The notes under the pieces: generated by a model
Databases searched by the model: none
What the model saw: only the letters and a program-made list of their open reading frames with translations
What the model was told of the DNA's origin: nothing
Shown: positions 1 through 12,040 of the stretch, piece by piece
How the letters are laid out: each line of letters starts with the position of its first letter
Position numbering within the stretch: the first letter of the stretch is position 1
Assembly (NCBI GenBank): GCA_963989385.1
Contig: OZ022502.1
Location: 2,386,501 to 2,450,500 of the forward strand
Reading direction: 5' to 3'
Source of the DNA: Ctena decussata
Taxonomy: Eukaryota; Mollusca; Bivalvia; Lucinida; Lucinidae
Length of the DNA stretch: 64,000 bases
Translations under genes and position numbers: made by a program

Positions 1-169
1 ACTTCATACTTATCAGTGTTTGATTAAAGCAGTATCACTCACTAATAAATCAATACCGGTTGATTTAACAGATGGACGGATATTATTGTTATCTTATTGT
101 TGCTATCTTATTGTTGGTATGGATTTAACTCATCTGCTTCGTGTGTAAATATAATTTTTTGCATCCGGC

Positions 170-380
170 CTTTAACATTCGAGCACATTTCGGGTTTAAG
201 ACACCAGTAATCTTTTGCTGACCGTTCCAAGGCGGTACTTCTGTTGTGGTTCCTCTGTGTGACTTGTTGTTACCTTGTCTTTCGTCTCCAGCAGCCTGGT
301 CACTTGAATTGCTGCCAATCCTCTTTTCTGTTTCATTTTGAAATTCTAAATATAAAATAGGTAAAAGTAGATATCGCTGC
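170..380 (+). repeat. R1 dispersed repeat fragment
   Basis: Contains the R1 core GACCGTTCCAAGGCGGTAC followed by a T-rich tail ending in a stretch like AAATATAAAATAGGTAAA. The same core occurs near 5476, 32258, 34950, 39760, 43188, 48960 and 59825. Confidence 0.7.
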
Positions 381-742
381 TGTTTTGATTATATTACCGA
401 GCTCAAAAGTAGCCATAAGGCCACCAATCGTGCTTTTTGGTTCGTAAACCAAAACCAAAGCATGTACATATATGAAACAATATATTCAGCGTCAATGAAA
501 ACGCACCAGTCTTATAATGTCATATTTTGTTTAAATACAATGATAATTCTATTACGCCCATGATGTCATTTTGCTTAAAGCTACGCTGTGAGTTTGTGAC
601 GTAACGTAAGCTCTATAATCAAGAAAACGGATTTCCAGCATAATTTCACAAGGCAGAAATTTCTCAATGATGGATTTTACTATAGTATAGATAGCCTATC
701 AAATCGCCATAGAAGAGAGATCGAGACCGCCGAATGCAATGA

Positions 743-1076
743 AGTGACGTGGATTCGAACGTCACTATATTGGCATGTTCATCAAACAACGGACAGACAC
801 AAGTAGCTTACGGTAAATGTGTTACTTTTTTACAACCTAAAATGCTGAAATCATTAGTAGAAAATGAATTTCAGAAGTTTTGTGGGCGAACTTTAACAAT
901 TTTCCAACCCGAGCATGACGTCACATGGACAAGCCGAACCGCGTCAGAATTCCATGACGGAAAAGTGGTTTTATGTCAACAGACCTGCCAAAAACTATTC
1001 ATTTGCAATCCAGTGTCTGGCAGAGCACAAAATATGGATTTAAATTTGTCCTTTGATATCGACAGTTTTCAAATAC
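743..1076 (+). CDS. Receptor exon 1 (ectodomain, 5' boundary uncertain)
   Basis: The frame is open from just after a TGA at 740-742 to a strong donor GTAAGT at 1077, leaving one base of a codon (phase 1). It encodes about 111 residues with six cysteines, a likely N-glycosylation site NVT near the start and a second (NLS) near the end. The alternating hydrophobic pattern suggests beta strands. The only in-frame ATG is internal (842), and an upstream GTG at 749 is not a credible animal start, so this is probably an internal exon. Candidate acceptors are AG ending at 744, 796, 803 or 857; none has a strong pyrimidine tract, though the one at 857 follows a T-run and would also be phase 1. I do not recognise the domain. 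The exon lies between an R1 fragment and a mobile minisatellite. Confidence 0.6.
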
Positions 1077-1104
1077 GTAAGTACTGACGTCACACTTGAT
1101 AGCC

Positions 1105-2400
1105 TCCATTGATAAACAAAATTATGTCCCCCCACCAAAGGTGAGGAGGGACATATTGTTTTCAGTGCGGATCTCTTCGGCGTCGGCGTCAGCGTCGGCG
1201 TCGGCGTCGGCGTGACAGATTCAATGGATAAAATTTCACCAAACCAATGGATGGAATTTCACCAAACTTGCATGGATATATCATTGGGACAAACTTATGA
1301 GCTGATTAGATTTTGGTGACCTTGACAACATTTTCAAGGTCACAGGAGGACTTAGATGACATTTTCTTGTATGCGCGATATCTCTTGAACCAATAAATGG
1401 AATTTCACCAAACTTGCATGGATACACCATTGGGACAAGTGTAAGAGCTGATTTGATTTCATTTTCAAGGTCACTGGATGACAATTTCTTGTACCCAATT
1501 TCTTGTATGCGCGATATCTCTTGAACCAATAGATGGAATTTCACCAAACTTGCATGGATATATCATTGGGACAAGTGTAAGAGCTGATTATATTTTGGTG
1601 ACCTTGACCACATTTTCAAGGTCACTGGAGGACTGAGATGACACTTTCTTGTACCCACTACATCTCCTGAACCAATGAACGGAATTTCACAAAACTTGCA
1701 TGGATACATTATTGGGACACGTTTTTGAGCTGATTAGATTTTGGTGACCTTGACCTCATTTTCAAGGTCATTGGAGGACTTTGATGACAATTTTTTGTAC
1801 CCACTATATCTCCTGAACCAATGGATGGAATTTTACCAAACTTTCCTGGATACATGATTGGGACAAGTTTATGAGCTGTTTAGATTTTGGTGACCTTGAC
1901 CTTATTTTAAAGGTCACTGGAGGACTAACATGGAAATTTCTTCTACCCACAATATCACTAGTTTAAGAGCTGAACAAAATTTTGGTGACCTTGACCTCAT
2001 TTTCAAGGTCACAGGAGGATTTAGATATGTGTAAATTTCACTAAAATGTATCTCTGTAGTCTTTGGCTTGATTTCCACTTACTTTCATAGATATACCTAT
2101 GGGACAGTCTCAAGAGTGTACTGTGTTTTGATGACCTTGACCTCATTCTCAAGGTCAAAAGCTATCTTACAAATGCGTATTTTTTCTCTCTTAAAAATGA
2201 GATATCTTGAACCGGTGGATAGATATTCATCAGACTTGCATGAATGTATCGTTGTGACAGGTTTAAGACATGTTTAGTAGTTGGTGACCTTTACCCATTT
2301 TTGAAGGACATAGTCTTCTATGTAGGATATCTTTAGAACCAGCGGATGGAGTTTGTCCAAACTTGCATATATATTTTATTTGTACAGGCTTTTTATGTAT
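1105..2400 (+). repeat. Mobile minisatellite with hairpin head and ~145-bp units
   Basis: Starts with a hairpin (TATGTCCCCCC near 1123 pairing with GGGACATA near 1150), then a GGCGTC microsatellite (about 1168-1213), then five to seven degenerate units of about 145 bp. Unit landmarks are GGAATTTCACCAAACTTGCA, CATTGGGACAAGT, GAGCTGATT and TTGGTGACCTTGACC. Units decay toward 2400. ORFs at 1281-1547 and 2068-2277 come from the repeat units and are not genes. Confidence 0.8.
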
Positions 2401-4355
2401 TAAAGGGGATGGGAAATGGGCTGGTGGGGGGACATCAGTTGTTCTCTGAAAAACATTTCTAGTTATATTTGTGAACGTTCTATCTCAATAACAGAAAATA
2501 AAAATTTACTTAATTGTCTATTACATAAAATCATACATAAAACGAATATCGTGTGCAATAAATTCCAAACTCATTCGTTTTCATTGACGCTGAGTATATT
2601 TACAAAAATAATTCCAAACTTAACAGAGACAAGATGTTTATATGATAAGAACTGAATGGCGAATGCCTGAGTGGACTGAAATGGAAATATACATAATGAT
2701 CATAATCTCGCAAATTACATAAATCGACAAACATATTGACATTACAAAACATATAATGAATGGTTTCAGATGCAGGGTATTAGACAACATACCTGTAAAT
2801 ATATGAAACAATATATTTACAATGATAAGTCCATACTTACACAGACACGATGTTTACACATGTATACACCAGTGTATTGCTAGCATAGTGAGTTATACAT
2901 AACAGTACCTCCTAATAGAGCTACGATTACCTACAAAAGCCCACCTAACAGTCTACAACTTCTTAATTCACTCAAGAACGGGAATGTATGGGTATAAAAT
3001 TATGGAAAGCCAGTGCGCCATAAACAGGACAACGTATGGGAAATGCAATCATATATGAAAATAAGTTAACACGACCCGGTATTAACCTAAGGGCCTAATG
3101 CACCCTATGACATTTAGGATAGCTAAATGACCACCTGTTTGGGAAAGATCTGCTCATTTGATTTGCCAAACGTGTCATTCGTGAACTTTTTTCAATTTGT
3201 TTGTGTGTGCTTATTTCGCTTTCGGTTTTAAGAGAGAGGTGTCAAATTTGATAGTAGTGATTTTCGATCTATGCCCATCTTATTACTTTTCATATGAAGC
3301 TATGGTTTAAGTTTTATCTAGACGAATACTTTAAAAGTACTTAATCTTCTCTTGTCTTTCTAAAGGATAATTCTTGGTATCTAAATATGAATAGGTTGAC
3401 GAAAATATACGGGTGCTTATTAATAAGAGGTGTAGCAAGAACAATATGCACTCATCACTGATTACAGAGATAGTAATAAGATTTGCATATTATAGCTTAT
3501 GTTTGCGTTGTTGAATGAAAAATACACAGTTATCAAACACCACCTTGAACTTGGCCAACTTTTGGTAACGTGGAACGCCGTTTTCTTCGTCAGAAATACA
3601 TATGTTTTTGCATCAATATATAGCATAACCCATGAACTATAGCGGTCGGAATGTATTTTGCGTCAAATGGTCATTAAAAACTAATTTTCTTCGTTTAAAG
3701 AACCCCATCCAACTTGTTTATACATCCCACAGTCAGATGTACATGGCATGCATATATTTAATTTGCCCGTAAAACTATTCCTCGTGTATATACTTGCTAG
3801 TGGTTAACAGATGAGTGGTTGATGCTATTAAATTAGTAGAAAAAGTGAGCTTGTAAAGTAAATTTGGCAAATTTCACATTGCGACTTCTTAAGTTCACGG
3901 GTTATACTATATGTTAGTGCAAAAATTTATATTTGCGATGAAGGGAAATGGAGTTCTGCATTTCTATAATATGGCAAAATGCAAGGTAACATTTGATCAA
4001 TTAAATAAATATTTATTTATTTAACACCAAAAACATATTCCTAAATATGAATATTTGATGAGTATTTCCATAATTCAGAACAAAAGCGGACATTGTGATT
4101 AACCTCAAAATTCATGGCGCCGTATATGTTTCCATCAAGCAATTTTTCCATGTAGAGATTCCTTAATCTGTCGTTCTAAGAGTGGTCAGTAAGATAGAGA
4201 CATAATCTGAACCCAAAAAGGAAACGTCCGCTTTTATGACTATTTGTTTCTGTTGACTGAGTATTGATATCGGCAAAATTATAGAATACAATGTTTCCCG
4301 AACGTTTGGTACTCAACAAGCGTGAACAGATTTAAATTTTGCCATCCTGCAGTAT
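2401..4355. other. Intron sequence, mostly unassigned
   Basis: AT-rich and free of recognisable exons. A short R1 piece is visible at about 3105-3180 (CACCTGTTTGGGAAAG). The ORF at 2416-2655 has no supporting features. Confidence 0.4.
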
Positions 4356-4359
4356 TTAG

Positions 4360-4530
4360 TTTGGTAAAGATAGCTGAGTTGCCACCTGTTTGGGAAAGGG
4401 CTGCTGACTCGGCTTATCACTTGTAATTTATTGTTTGTTAAGATGTCTTTGTCAACCTTTTCCTTCCTTTGATGTTGGGGATAGGGTTTGGGATCTGATT
4501 CAGTCAGTTCCTGAAGTGTAGTTACTCTTT
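4360..4530 (+). repeat. R1 fragment (distal part)
   Basis: ATAGCTGAGTTGCCACCTGT through GGGATAGGGTTTGGGATCTG and TCCTGAAGTGTAGTTACTC matches the reverse complement of 48620-48790. It is therefore the distal segment of R1 without the core. Confidence 0.65.
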
Positions 4531-5280
4531 AAATTATCAAAGCTATTTGAACCTCAACAGCCTCTGCCATACCCAGGAGCGTTTTAGTAATCAAAACATG
4601 CCACCTTTTGCATTTAATTACCAATCAATAATGATTCAAATGAAAAAAAAAATGATATTAAACTTATTCTTTTACACAAATAGCGTTACCAAAATGAACG
4701 TAAAAGTCTGCCGAAAATTGGTGTTTTCTCTTCAAATTATTTAAAAATCAGTTTTATATCTTCTTCATCTTTATAACGTATCTGATGTTAACACAAACTT
4801 TGTTTTGGTGGATCCTTATCTTGGTTCATGGCTGTGATAACATTCATGAGAACGATAAAGCATTATAGCTGATAAAGGAAATAGACAATTAATTAAACCC
4901 CGTTTTATTACCCAAGCCCAAACAACACAGTTAATGGCATTTTGTAACCAAGAATTTAACATGTAAAATAGTACTTATATTTATGTTTGATGGATAAAAA
5001 AAAAGTTTGGATTGGTCCTGAACGTACGAACAGCTGTTTCGGAAACCATAAGTGCGGGCATTACCTTCTGGGTCAGTATAAATCATAAAGGGCGAATGCG
5101 ATATAAAAAGATAACTTGCATGATTTGTCTCTCTGAGGTTTGGAGAAAAAACTACAGCCAGATTTTTCACACAAAGAAAACTAATACTTTATATGTTAAG
5201 CACTCATGTTTATACCAGTCTAAATTATGTTAACTGTCCGCCTCACTGTAAACCAATTCAGATTTTTTGTTTTTCAACAG

Positions 5281-5319
5281 ATGCAGAGGAAATATGTGTA
5301 GTTGGTAGTAGCATCAAAG
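5281..5319 (+). CDS. Receptor exon 2 (39-nt microexon)
   Basis: A pyrimidine-rich acceptor ending in CAACAG at 5280 is followed by 39 nt and a GTATGT donor at 5320. Read in phase 1 it completes a His codon with exon 1 and encodes AEEICVVGSSIK, then donates one G to the next exon. Length is a multiple of three and both ends are phase 1, so it could be skipped without a frame change. It adds one cysteine and a short hydrophobic strand directly before exon 3. It is supported only by splice motifs and frame fit, and would be missed by ORF-length filters. Confidence 0.6.
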
Positions 5320-5439
5320 GTATGTATATATTAATTTGTTAAAGAAAACGTTACTGAGTTACGAAACCTTCCTGTGGACCAAACATCTGGCTAAATGTTT
5401 TGAATCACTGCAGAAGCTTGGGCGAAGGTTTGATTCAAT

Positions 5440-5760
5440 AAAACTAGGGATAGAGCATCCCAGTAATCTATTACTGACCGTTCCAAGGCGGTACGTCCGA
5501 TGTAGCTCCTACATGATACATATTCTTATGTCAGCTTGTCTGTGGTCATCAGGCAGTATGTTCATCTGGTATAGCTGCCCACTTTGCTTTCTTTTTTTGT
5601 CTTGTAAATTGAAATAGAAAATAGTTAAAAATAGATCTTAATGTTGTTTTCAGTTGGGGTACCTGCATGACCAACTATCAAGGAAAAAGCTGTTCACTCG
5701 GTTAACCGTGTTTGTTTTTCCATTTTTGATTTAAGAATGGGGTATTGAATCTGAGTAATG
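5440..5760 (+). repeat. R1 repeat
   Basis: Holds the core ACTGACCGTTCCAAGGCGGT at about 5475, the T-rich middle and a degenerate distal part (AAAGCTGTTCACTCGGTTAA). The ORF at 5336-5617 is an accident of this repeat. Confidence 0.65.
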
Positions 5761-5959
5761 CTGCAGCAAAACTATTTAACACTTGCATATCAAACGAAGC
5801 AACCCACTGATGAAGAATATCATGTCCGATGGACAAGCATGCACAGCAGAAGCCGGACTGTATCTCTATGAATTTAATAAGCGCTTCAGTCACTGCTCAT
5901 GACAGTGAATGAAGTTAGCCTGAAGAGTATTTGTTATTGTGTGTAGCAGACGTTGGTGT

Positions 5960-6226
5960 TGTGATATTGTTTGACGTCCACGGTAAACAGCTATGGTCAT
6001 GTCGGGACGGTCCTTTAACCTAACCTAACCACACCATTTCTTGGCAAACTTAGACCTCCTAGGCGGTTAACCAGTACTAAAAGAACTTTGCTTTCACCAG
6101 TAACCGATAACTGCCCTACTTGAATCAGCCGAAGGGGAAATGAAAGTAAGTGGCCGGACCGGGTATCGAACAAGGGACCTCTAGCTTATAAATAAGATGC
6201 TCTACCGACTGCGCTACGCTGTCCAG
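5960..6226 (-). repeat. SINE-A copy (tRNA-derived, minus strand)
   Basis: About 260 bp homologous to 14207-14477 and 25933-26202. The tRNA-like head lies at the right: read on the minus strand it has TAGCGCAGTCGGTAGAG (A box) and a B-box region eroded from GGTTCGAATCC. Flanks TTGTGTGTAGCAGAC and TTGTGCAGTAGAC may be an imperfect target duplication. Confidence 0.75.
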
Positions 6227-6785
6227 CTTGTGCAGTAGACAATCAAAACTATTAAAGAACAGAATGTGCGATTATAAATAATTGATTATGTAAGTATGCA
6301 AATTGTGGAAAAAATGCATAGTTTGAAAACTTATTGCCATTCTAAGGACATCAAATTTCAAGTGATAGCACGGTAGCTGTACAGATGTAATGAGCACCAT
6401 TAGAAATTACTCTTCACTATTGTAGTATCAAAATTTGGAGAAAATCATAAGACAGTATGTTTTAATATGAAATTAAGGCACTGCCTTTGTGCGAACACAC
6501 TCTTTGCAGTCCTTGAAGATCTTTGATGGGGGCGAAGTGCTACCCGTCATTGTAGTCTGGTTAAAATTGGCCTGAAAGGCACCCACCTGGATTAGCAAAC
6601 TGTATCTTATGCTATAATGGTAATGGTGACATCCTTGAGAGACCAGTGCAGCTCGTGTGACATCCATGCTGCAATAAAGTAAGGCAACTATAGCTGTGTG
6701 TGCAAGTTTCTGCCATTTTTACGAAGGGGAGTCAACTTATGTGTCTTCTTGCATGTTTACATTGGCACTCAAGTTCGCAGTGTGG

Positions 6786-6789
<4 letters not shown>

Positions 6790-6832
<43 letters not shown>
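6790..6832. repeat. (GT)n microsatellite
   Basis: About 21 uninterrupted GT repeats. The ORF crossing it encodes a meaningless Cys-Val run. Confidence 0.95.
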
Positions 6833-6835
<3 letters not shown>

Positions 6836-7144
6836 GGTCCACTCTGAAGGGAGGAAATTTGCTCTATAGGGTGCCAATTCTTTCCTTTGGTTGTTGGCCC
6901 CAGTTTTGAAGTAACAGACTCTGGGTTTGCCATCATGCTTTCCCTGAGGGTGTTCTCATTAACCTAATCGTTATCATTCAGATGCTTTAACAGTTAAGGT
7001 GTGAAAAACACCAGATCTGGATTATCCTTAACATTTGATACAATTGCTCTTTGGTAGGATGGAGCAGTATTGTAGTACGGCCAATGAGTGATGTGTAAAT
7101 ATGTATATAGGTATTTAGAGTGTATAACTGACCAGTCTAACTGG

Positions 7145-7275
7145 TCCGGACCTTTTAACCTAGCGGTTGTGTGCTCGCTTTATAATCTTGGGGTTGTGAG
7201 ATCGATCCCCGGTCGGGGCGCTCGACGAAATTTTCTTTACATAATTTTCTCCTCCTACTACAGGTGCAACTAACT
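7145..7275 (+). repeat. tRNA-headed SINE fragment
   Basis: TAACCTAGCGGTTGTGTGC resembles an A box. GTGAGATCGATCCCCGGTC resembles the B-box end, followed by a short body ending near CTACTACAGGTGCAACT. It has no proper tRNA acceptor stem, so it is a SINE or tRNA pseudogene. Confidence 0.5.
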
Positions 7276-8700
7276 GTGGTGCACTTTCATATTTTTCGCC
7301 ACTTTTTTCAGAAGTAGACGGCTTTATGATTTCATTTTGCTTCCTCGGGAGGCATAGCCCTTCCAGGTGGGTCTTCTATGGGGGGAGAGCGTTTGCTCCA
7401 ATGAATCTTTTCTTAGGGAGCTGGTCTTGAGTTGGACGGAATAGCTGAATTGCTTCCTCTGGAGATTTTTTACTTTAACATTATATATAGTAGGTAAGCC
7501 ATACACTGTCATGGTCAGAAAATACATCACTTGCATGTACCGAATGTTTTTTGTATTGTATGTTTTGTACTGTACTTGGTGTCAGTCCTGTAACTGGATT
7601 TAAGAACGGTTAACTGATTTGATTTAATTGAAGACGTTGCTAAGCTGCCAATACTCATGGGCGACATCAGCCTCTTTATACAGGAAAGGGCATCAGCAAG
7701 GGGTAATGCACTGGAGTAATGCATAGTAGAAAAGAAAGAATAAAGAAAAAAAAGTAGACGAAGAAAAAAAGAAATAAAAAAAAAGGAAAGAAAAACGCCT
7801 TAACGCTGGTTTTGCAATCCTTAAGACGGGCTTTAACGTCTTGCCAGTATCGGTTAGGGTCTGAATTTAAATTTGTCGAAGAAGAACCACAGTGCCCATT
7901 AAGAGAGAACCGCAGCAGACTTGTTCGGTATGCAGATAGAACGGAAACATATGTAGGCTCGTCTTCCTAAGGTGTCCTTATGGTCTGCTGTCACAATATT
8001 AAGCTGCTTTGTGATAGTGGTGGGGTGCACTAATCATCTAGAAGTCCACACTTTCCTCAGCGATCTGCACCATTAACAGGCAGGGATTCAACCGTCTTCA
8101 AAATAATATTATCGGAAGTCAATCCTGCCGCCCTCTCTCAGCAAACCTTATATTCCGCAGCTGAGAGACACTTCAGATAATTAGTGTAATTCTGAGTAAT
8201 GAATTATATGGTGTTTAAAATTGTATCATGATGGTTGCTTTGATTAGCAAATCAAAGAATTCGTTTTTATATCTGATTGTTATTTATTCAGTTCCAAAGA
8301 TAATTCAAATGTGCTAAAATATAGATGTTAAGGCTATGTCATGATTATTTTACTAAAATAAGTCGTAGAAATCAACTTTTTCATCAAAGGGTCTGTTAAC
8401 ACTTAAAAATACCATTCCAGCTCCATTCTAACGTAGGTGGGCTCTCTGGTGCGCCGTCATTTCCAATTCATGTGACGCGCTACGGTACGGGGTTTTACCT
8501 AGGAACTCAGGTCCGGTCTAGAGTTAGTTCCGGTCCCGAGCAGACGACATAACCTCAAACGAAAGATGTTTACAGTTTGAGCTATTCTTTTTACGAACAT
8601 GTCTAACAAAAACGAGAATTATTATAGCGAGAAATTGTTAATGTACATTTCCTTTATAGAGTGATTGCAAAAATAATTTTTTAACTCGTAAAAATTCGGT
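7276..8700. other. Intron stretch without recognised features
   Basis: Includes an A-rich block near 7735-7800 and short ORFs with no protein-like features. No exon with a matching phase was found by eye. Confidence 0.35.
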
Positions 8701-8734
8701 AAGAGCACTTGGTTCGTGACTAGTCTCGCGATAA

Positions 8735-8790
8735 CTTTCGAACTTCCGGTTCTCCAAGATGGCCGCAACCACGATCGTTACCACACAATT
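8735..8790 (+). promoter_or_regulatory. Possible CpG promoter patch with ETS and YY1-like sites
   Basis: CGAACTTCCGGTT contains an ETS-type ACTTCCGG core. About 8 bp later CAAGATGGCCGCAACC matches a YY1-type CAAGATGGC motif. Several CpGs surround them in otherwise CpG-poor DNA. In animals these motifs pair at initiator regions of broadly expressed genes. No ORF follows: ATGGCC opens only 16 codons. Confidence 0.3.
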
Positions 8791-8799
8791 TATCTGCCT

Positions 8800-11428
8800 A
8801 AGTATATAGGACCAAAATTGATACAGTTAAGCGAACATACTTCGTGTTCGCTATGAAAAGGAGCATGCATGACATCTATGTGAAGGAACTGGCCGGGGAA
8901 ATGATTGAAAGTCTTATTAATTCAGTGACCGATAGCCTTTGGTCGTGTTATTAATTGTTATCAGTAAAACAGTAACTATACTCCTCGGCAAAATTTTAGC
9001 ATAATGTGAAAGCAAAAATAAGATCATTAGAGGTAATATCAATTGAATTCTTACTGTCTGTGGAAGTAAATGTTTTCTATCATCAACACAAATGATTCAT
9101 CATCGTGAAATTAGCAAGTTTGATTTGGATTTGAGTAACAACTGCACAGGGCTGGCGTGGACGTACTTGTCCAAAAATATTTAGGGAAGAAACAAAACTC
9201 TAAGATTTTCATTGTAATGCGTTGTAGTGAGTGAAATTTCTTCTACACCGATTTAACGTTTAGACATGCTAAATGCTTTTGGAAAATACGAAATTAGTAT
9301 TTTTATAACCATCAAAACGAAGCATTATATCTCTCGGAAACATATTTCGGGGCCATTCAATTCTATGCTCTCTGTGGGCAGTGCTTGCGCAAATCAATTC
9401 AAAATTGGCGTTTTTGCAATGCTTTAGCATTGGCGTTGATGAAATAATGCATTTATCTTATTACTGAAAATGGAATTAAAGTATTATGATTTCTAATGAC
9501 CTTGGTACATTTATCTCGTATATATGCTAAACTTTAGGCTAGGAGTATATACAATAGCCTCGTTCACTTAAATCTCTTACAAGTAGCTAAATCCTTTGCT
9601 GGTTGGCACGAAATCCAGGTCTTGAATGAGGATACTTAAACCATAGCATATGGCTAATTTCAGTTAACTGGACTAAAAAAACTACTTAAAGTTGGTTCTG
9701 AAAAACCGACTCCATTCATATGACCCTTTCTAGTTTTAGTTTCTAAAAAAAGAATTATTTTAAAATCAAGCCGGTGATTCCTTATTATTTAACGGCCCTT
9801 AAAAACAAGCTCACAATTACTTGGGACAAGTCTGATAATATCTAACAGAAGAAAGGGAGATTCCCATGCTGAAAACCACCCTGAACAGACAGGTTCAAAT
9901 CCAAAATGGCATTATCTGGAATTGTCTGCAGACTACATTTTTACAAATTTTTAGGCGGAGCCAGATTATTATTTTTTTTAGAAATTTTTGACGGATTTTT
10001 TTAAATCCCATTATGAACCAATTTAATTTTTACTTGTTTATTGTTTAACAGAGAATGTTATTGTTTTTAAAAATGCACCAGACTCCTCCCCCCACCCCCC
10101 GCGACCACCCCCCTCAAAGAAAAAAATCAAATGGTTTGTCTCTTAGAGCATGCACACGTACTGACTGTATTATATTTGTTGTGTACTGTTGAACTGTAAA
10201 CTGTGTAGGTATACTTGTTACGGTCTACTGTTTTCTTTGTCCCGTTTACTGTTTTCTGCCTACTTCAGAATATTTTTTCGCCACTGCCGGAGCCAATGCG
10301 AGGGCATGCGGCCATCGCACATACATCTAGATTTTGCACGTTTTTCTTCTGTGCAAAATCAATGTCGCTGTTAATATTACTCAGTGAACACAAGAGAGGA
10401 CGCAGAAGCTTTCAAACAGGACACAGTACACAATAGTTGGCTAACTGATTTATAATAGTGCATAATGGTTCTTTGAGACAGTTTTTCAGTGTATATCAAG
10501 TCGTCTCCCAGAGATATGATAGGCCTGAGAAAAAATCCAAAAAACTCCCGCCAGCATATAATGCATGTCCAGGAGACCCTTCCCAGCTAGGCCTATTTTC
10601 CGAATTGGTAAGACACTCCGGCACTGAAAGTTTTGCAGCACGATCGCCCGAACATGCCCGCCGACCCCTTCCTCCTCCCCAGTACACAATAGACAATTCA
10701 CTTGGCAATGTAAGGCATATATATTCAGCCTATGTGCATGCTTTAAGATGCGGTAGGTAAAACACATAAAGAAGAATTTTTTTCTTCTTCTTATTATTAT
10801 TATTATTGTGCTTCTTCTTCTTCTTCTTCTTTTCAGACCAGACTATTTTCTTCCCTTTAGCGACAGTTTTTCTCCCTGACACATCAAGTGCACACAATCA
10901 TTATTGGTTTTATATTACGATCCCATATCCCATTTCGATTAGAAAAAAAGAGTACAATCAGACAAATGGTGGGACTCACGTTTTTTTAGTTTAAGGCGGA
11001 ATGACAATATATAGTAAAATAAACAAGCCTTGAGTTGATATTGGCCGTCTGCCTTATTTTTACATCCGCGCTAGCCACCTAAATTAAGAGCTTGCTCTCA
11101 AATTCCCTGAAAATAATTGCAAGTATTCCAATCTCGCTGAAAAGAAATGCTTCAATTTCCGAAAGTTCAAGGGAGAGTGTAACATTTGTCAACACAGAAC
11201 ATGGGACCGAAAATTCCAAAACATTTCGTGATTGGTGTTATGCTACCTTAATTTCTAGAACATGACGTCAGAACAGATCAAAATGTCATCATGACATATC
11301 GTGACATGAAAGTTCTAAATAATATTTACCACAGCGGTTATGTCGAACAGTGTTAATGGTAAAATACACCGAGATTTCGACAATCATTAACTGTCTGATG
11401 GCAGATGAATAGTTTCGGGGTCTTATTC
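8800..11428. other. Intron stretch; low-complexity only
   Basis: I see no coding signal. There is a C-rich patch near 10085-10115 and TTA/TTC trinucleotide runs at about 10785-10832. Overlapping ORFs at 10189-10767 on both strands are not convincing. Confidence 0.35.
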
Positions 11429-11673
11429 TATATGTCACAGGGTAAAATAAAGCTTTCACTGAAGCCCTTATCTAATCTACCTTTCTCCACATGGTCTTCT
11501 CTATAGCCTTGTTTCCGACCCGGTTCTCCGCCTCCTCGTGTACTAGATGTTGGATGTGTCTGTAGTGGGTATAGGGATGTCCAGTGTGAATTATGTATTC
11601 ACCTGTGTCAAGCGCTGATGCGTTCAGTCATCTACTCATCATCTCACAGAACACACCTTGTATATGTCTCTGT
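11429..11673 (+). repeat. Left arm (part 1) of a 350-bp inverted repeat, split by insertion
   Basis: From TATATGTCACAGGGTAAAAT to GTATATGTCTCTGT this is nearly identical to the reverse complement of 24280-24524. The arm resumes at 21475 after the 9.8 kb insertion. Confidence 0.9.
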
Positions 11674-11699
11674 CACAGCAAAAACACGCATCTATAAGC

Positions 11700-12040
11700 C
11701 ATTTAAGCCCCTGCTTAAAAGTGCTTTGTGACATGGCTTATTTGGACATTTAAGCAGCTGCTTAAAAGTGCTGTATTTTTACGCACATTTAGGAAGCTAC
11801 TTATGATTACAAATAAGGTATGTCACTAAGTTTTTACGCGTGTGCGTAAATGTGATTTAAAGTGTCATGGTTTTAAGCATTTTTAAGAGCATCCTTATAA
11901 TTGTCTATAAGGTATGTCACTAAGTTGTTACGCTGGTGCGTAAAAATGCAACTTCAAATTATAACAGCCTTTTTCAGCACATTTAAGTGCCTACTTAGTA
12001 TATTCTTTACGGTATATCATAAAATTCATACATAAGTTGG
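11700..12040. repeat. Subterminal repeat zone of the 9.8-kb element
   Basis: Contains at least two copies of AGGTATGTCACTAAGTT and several GCTTAAAAGTGCT and TTTACGCACATTTA variants. Related motifs recur at 21180-21450. Confidence 0.7.

Noticed and set aside
749..751. GTG as start codon of the first receptor exon
   Set aside because: Animal nuclear genes very rarely initiate at GTG; the exon is better read as internal.
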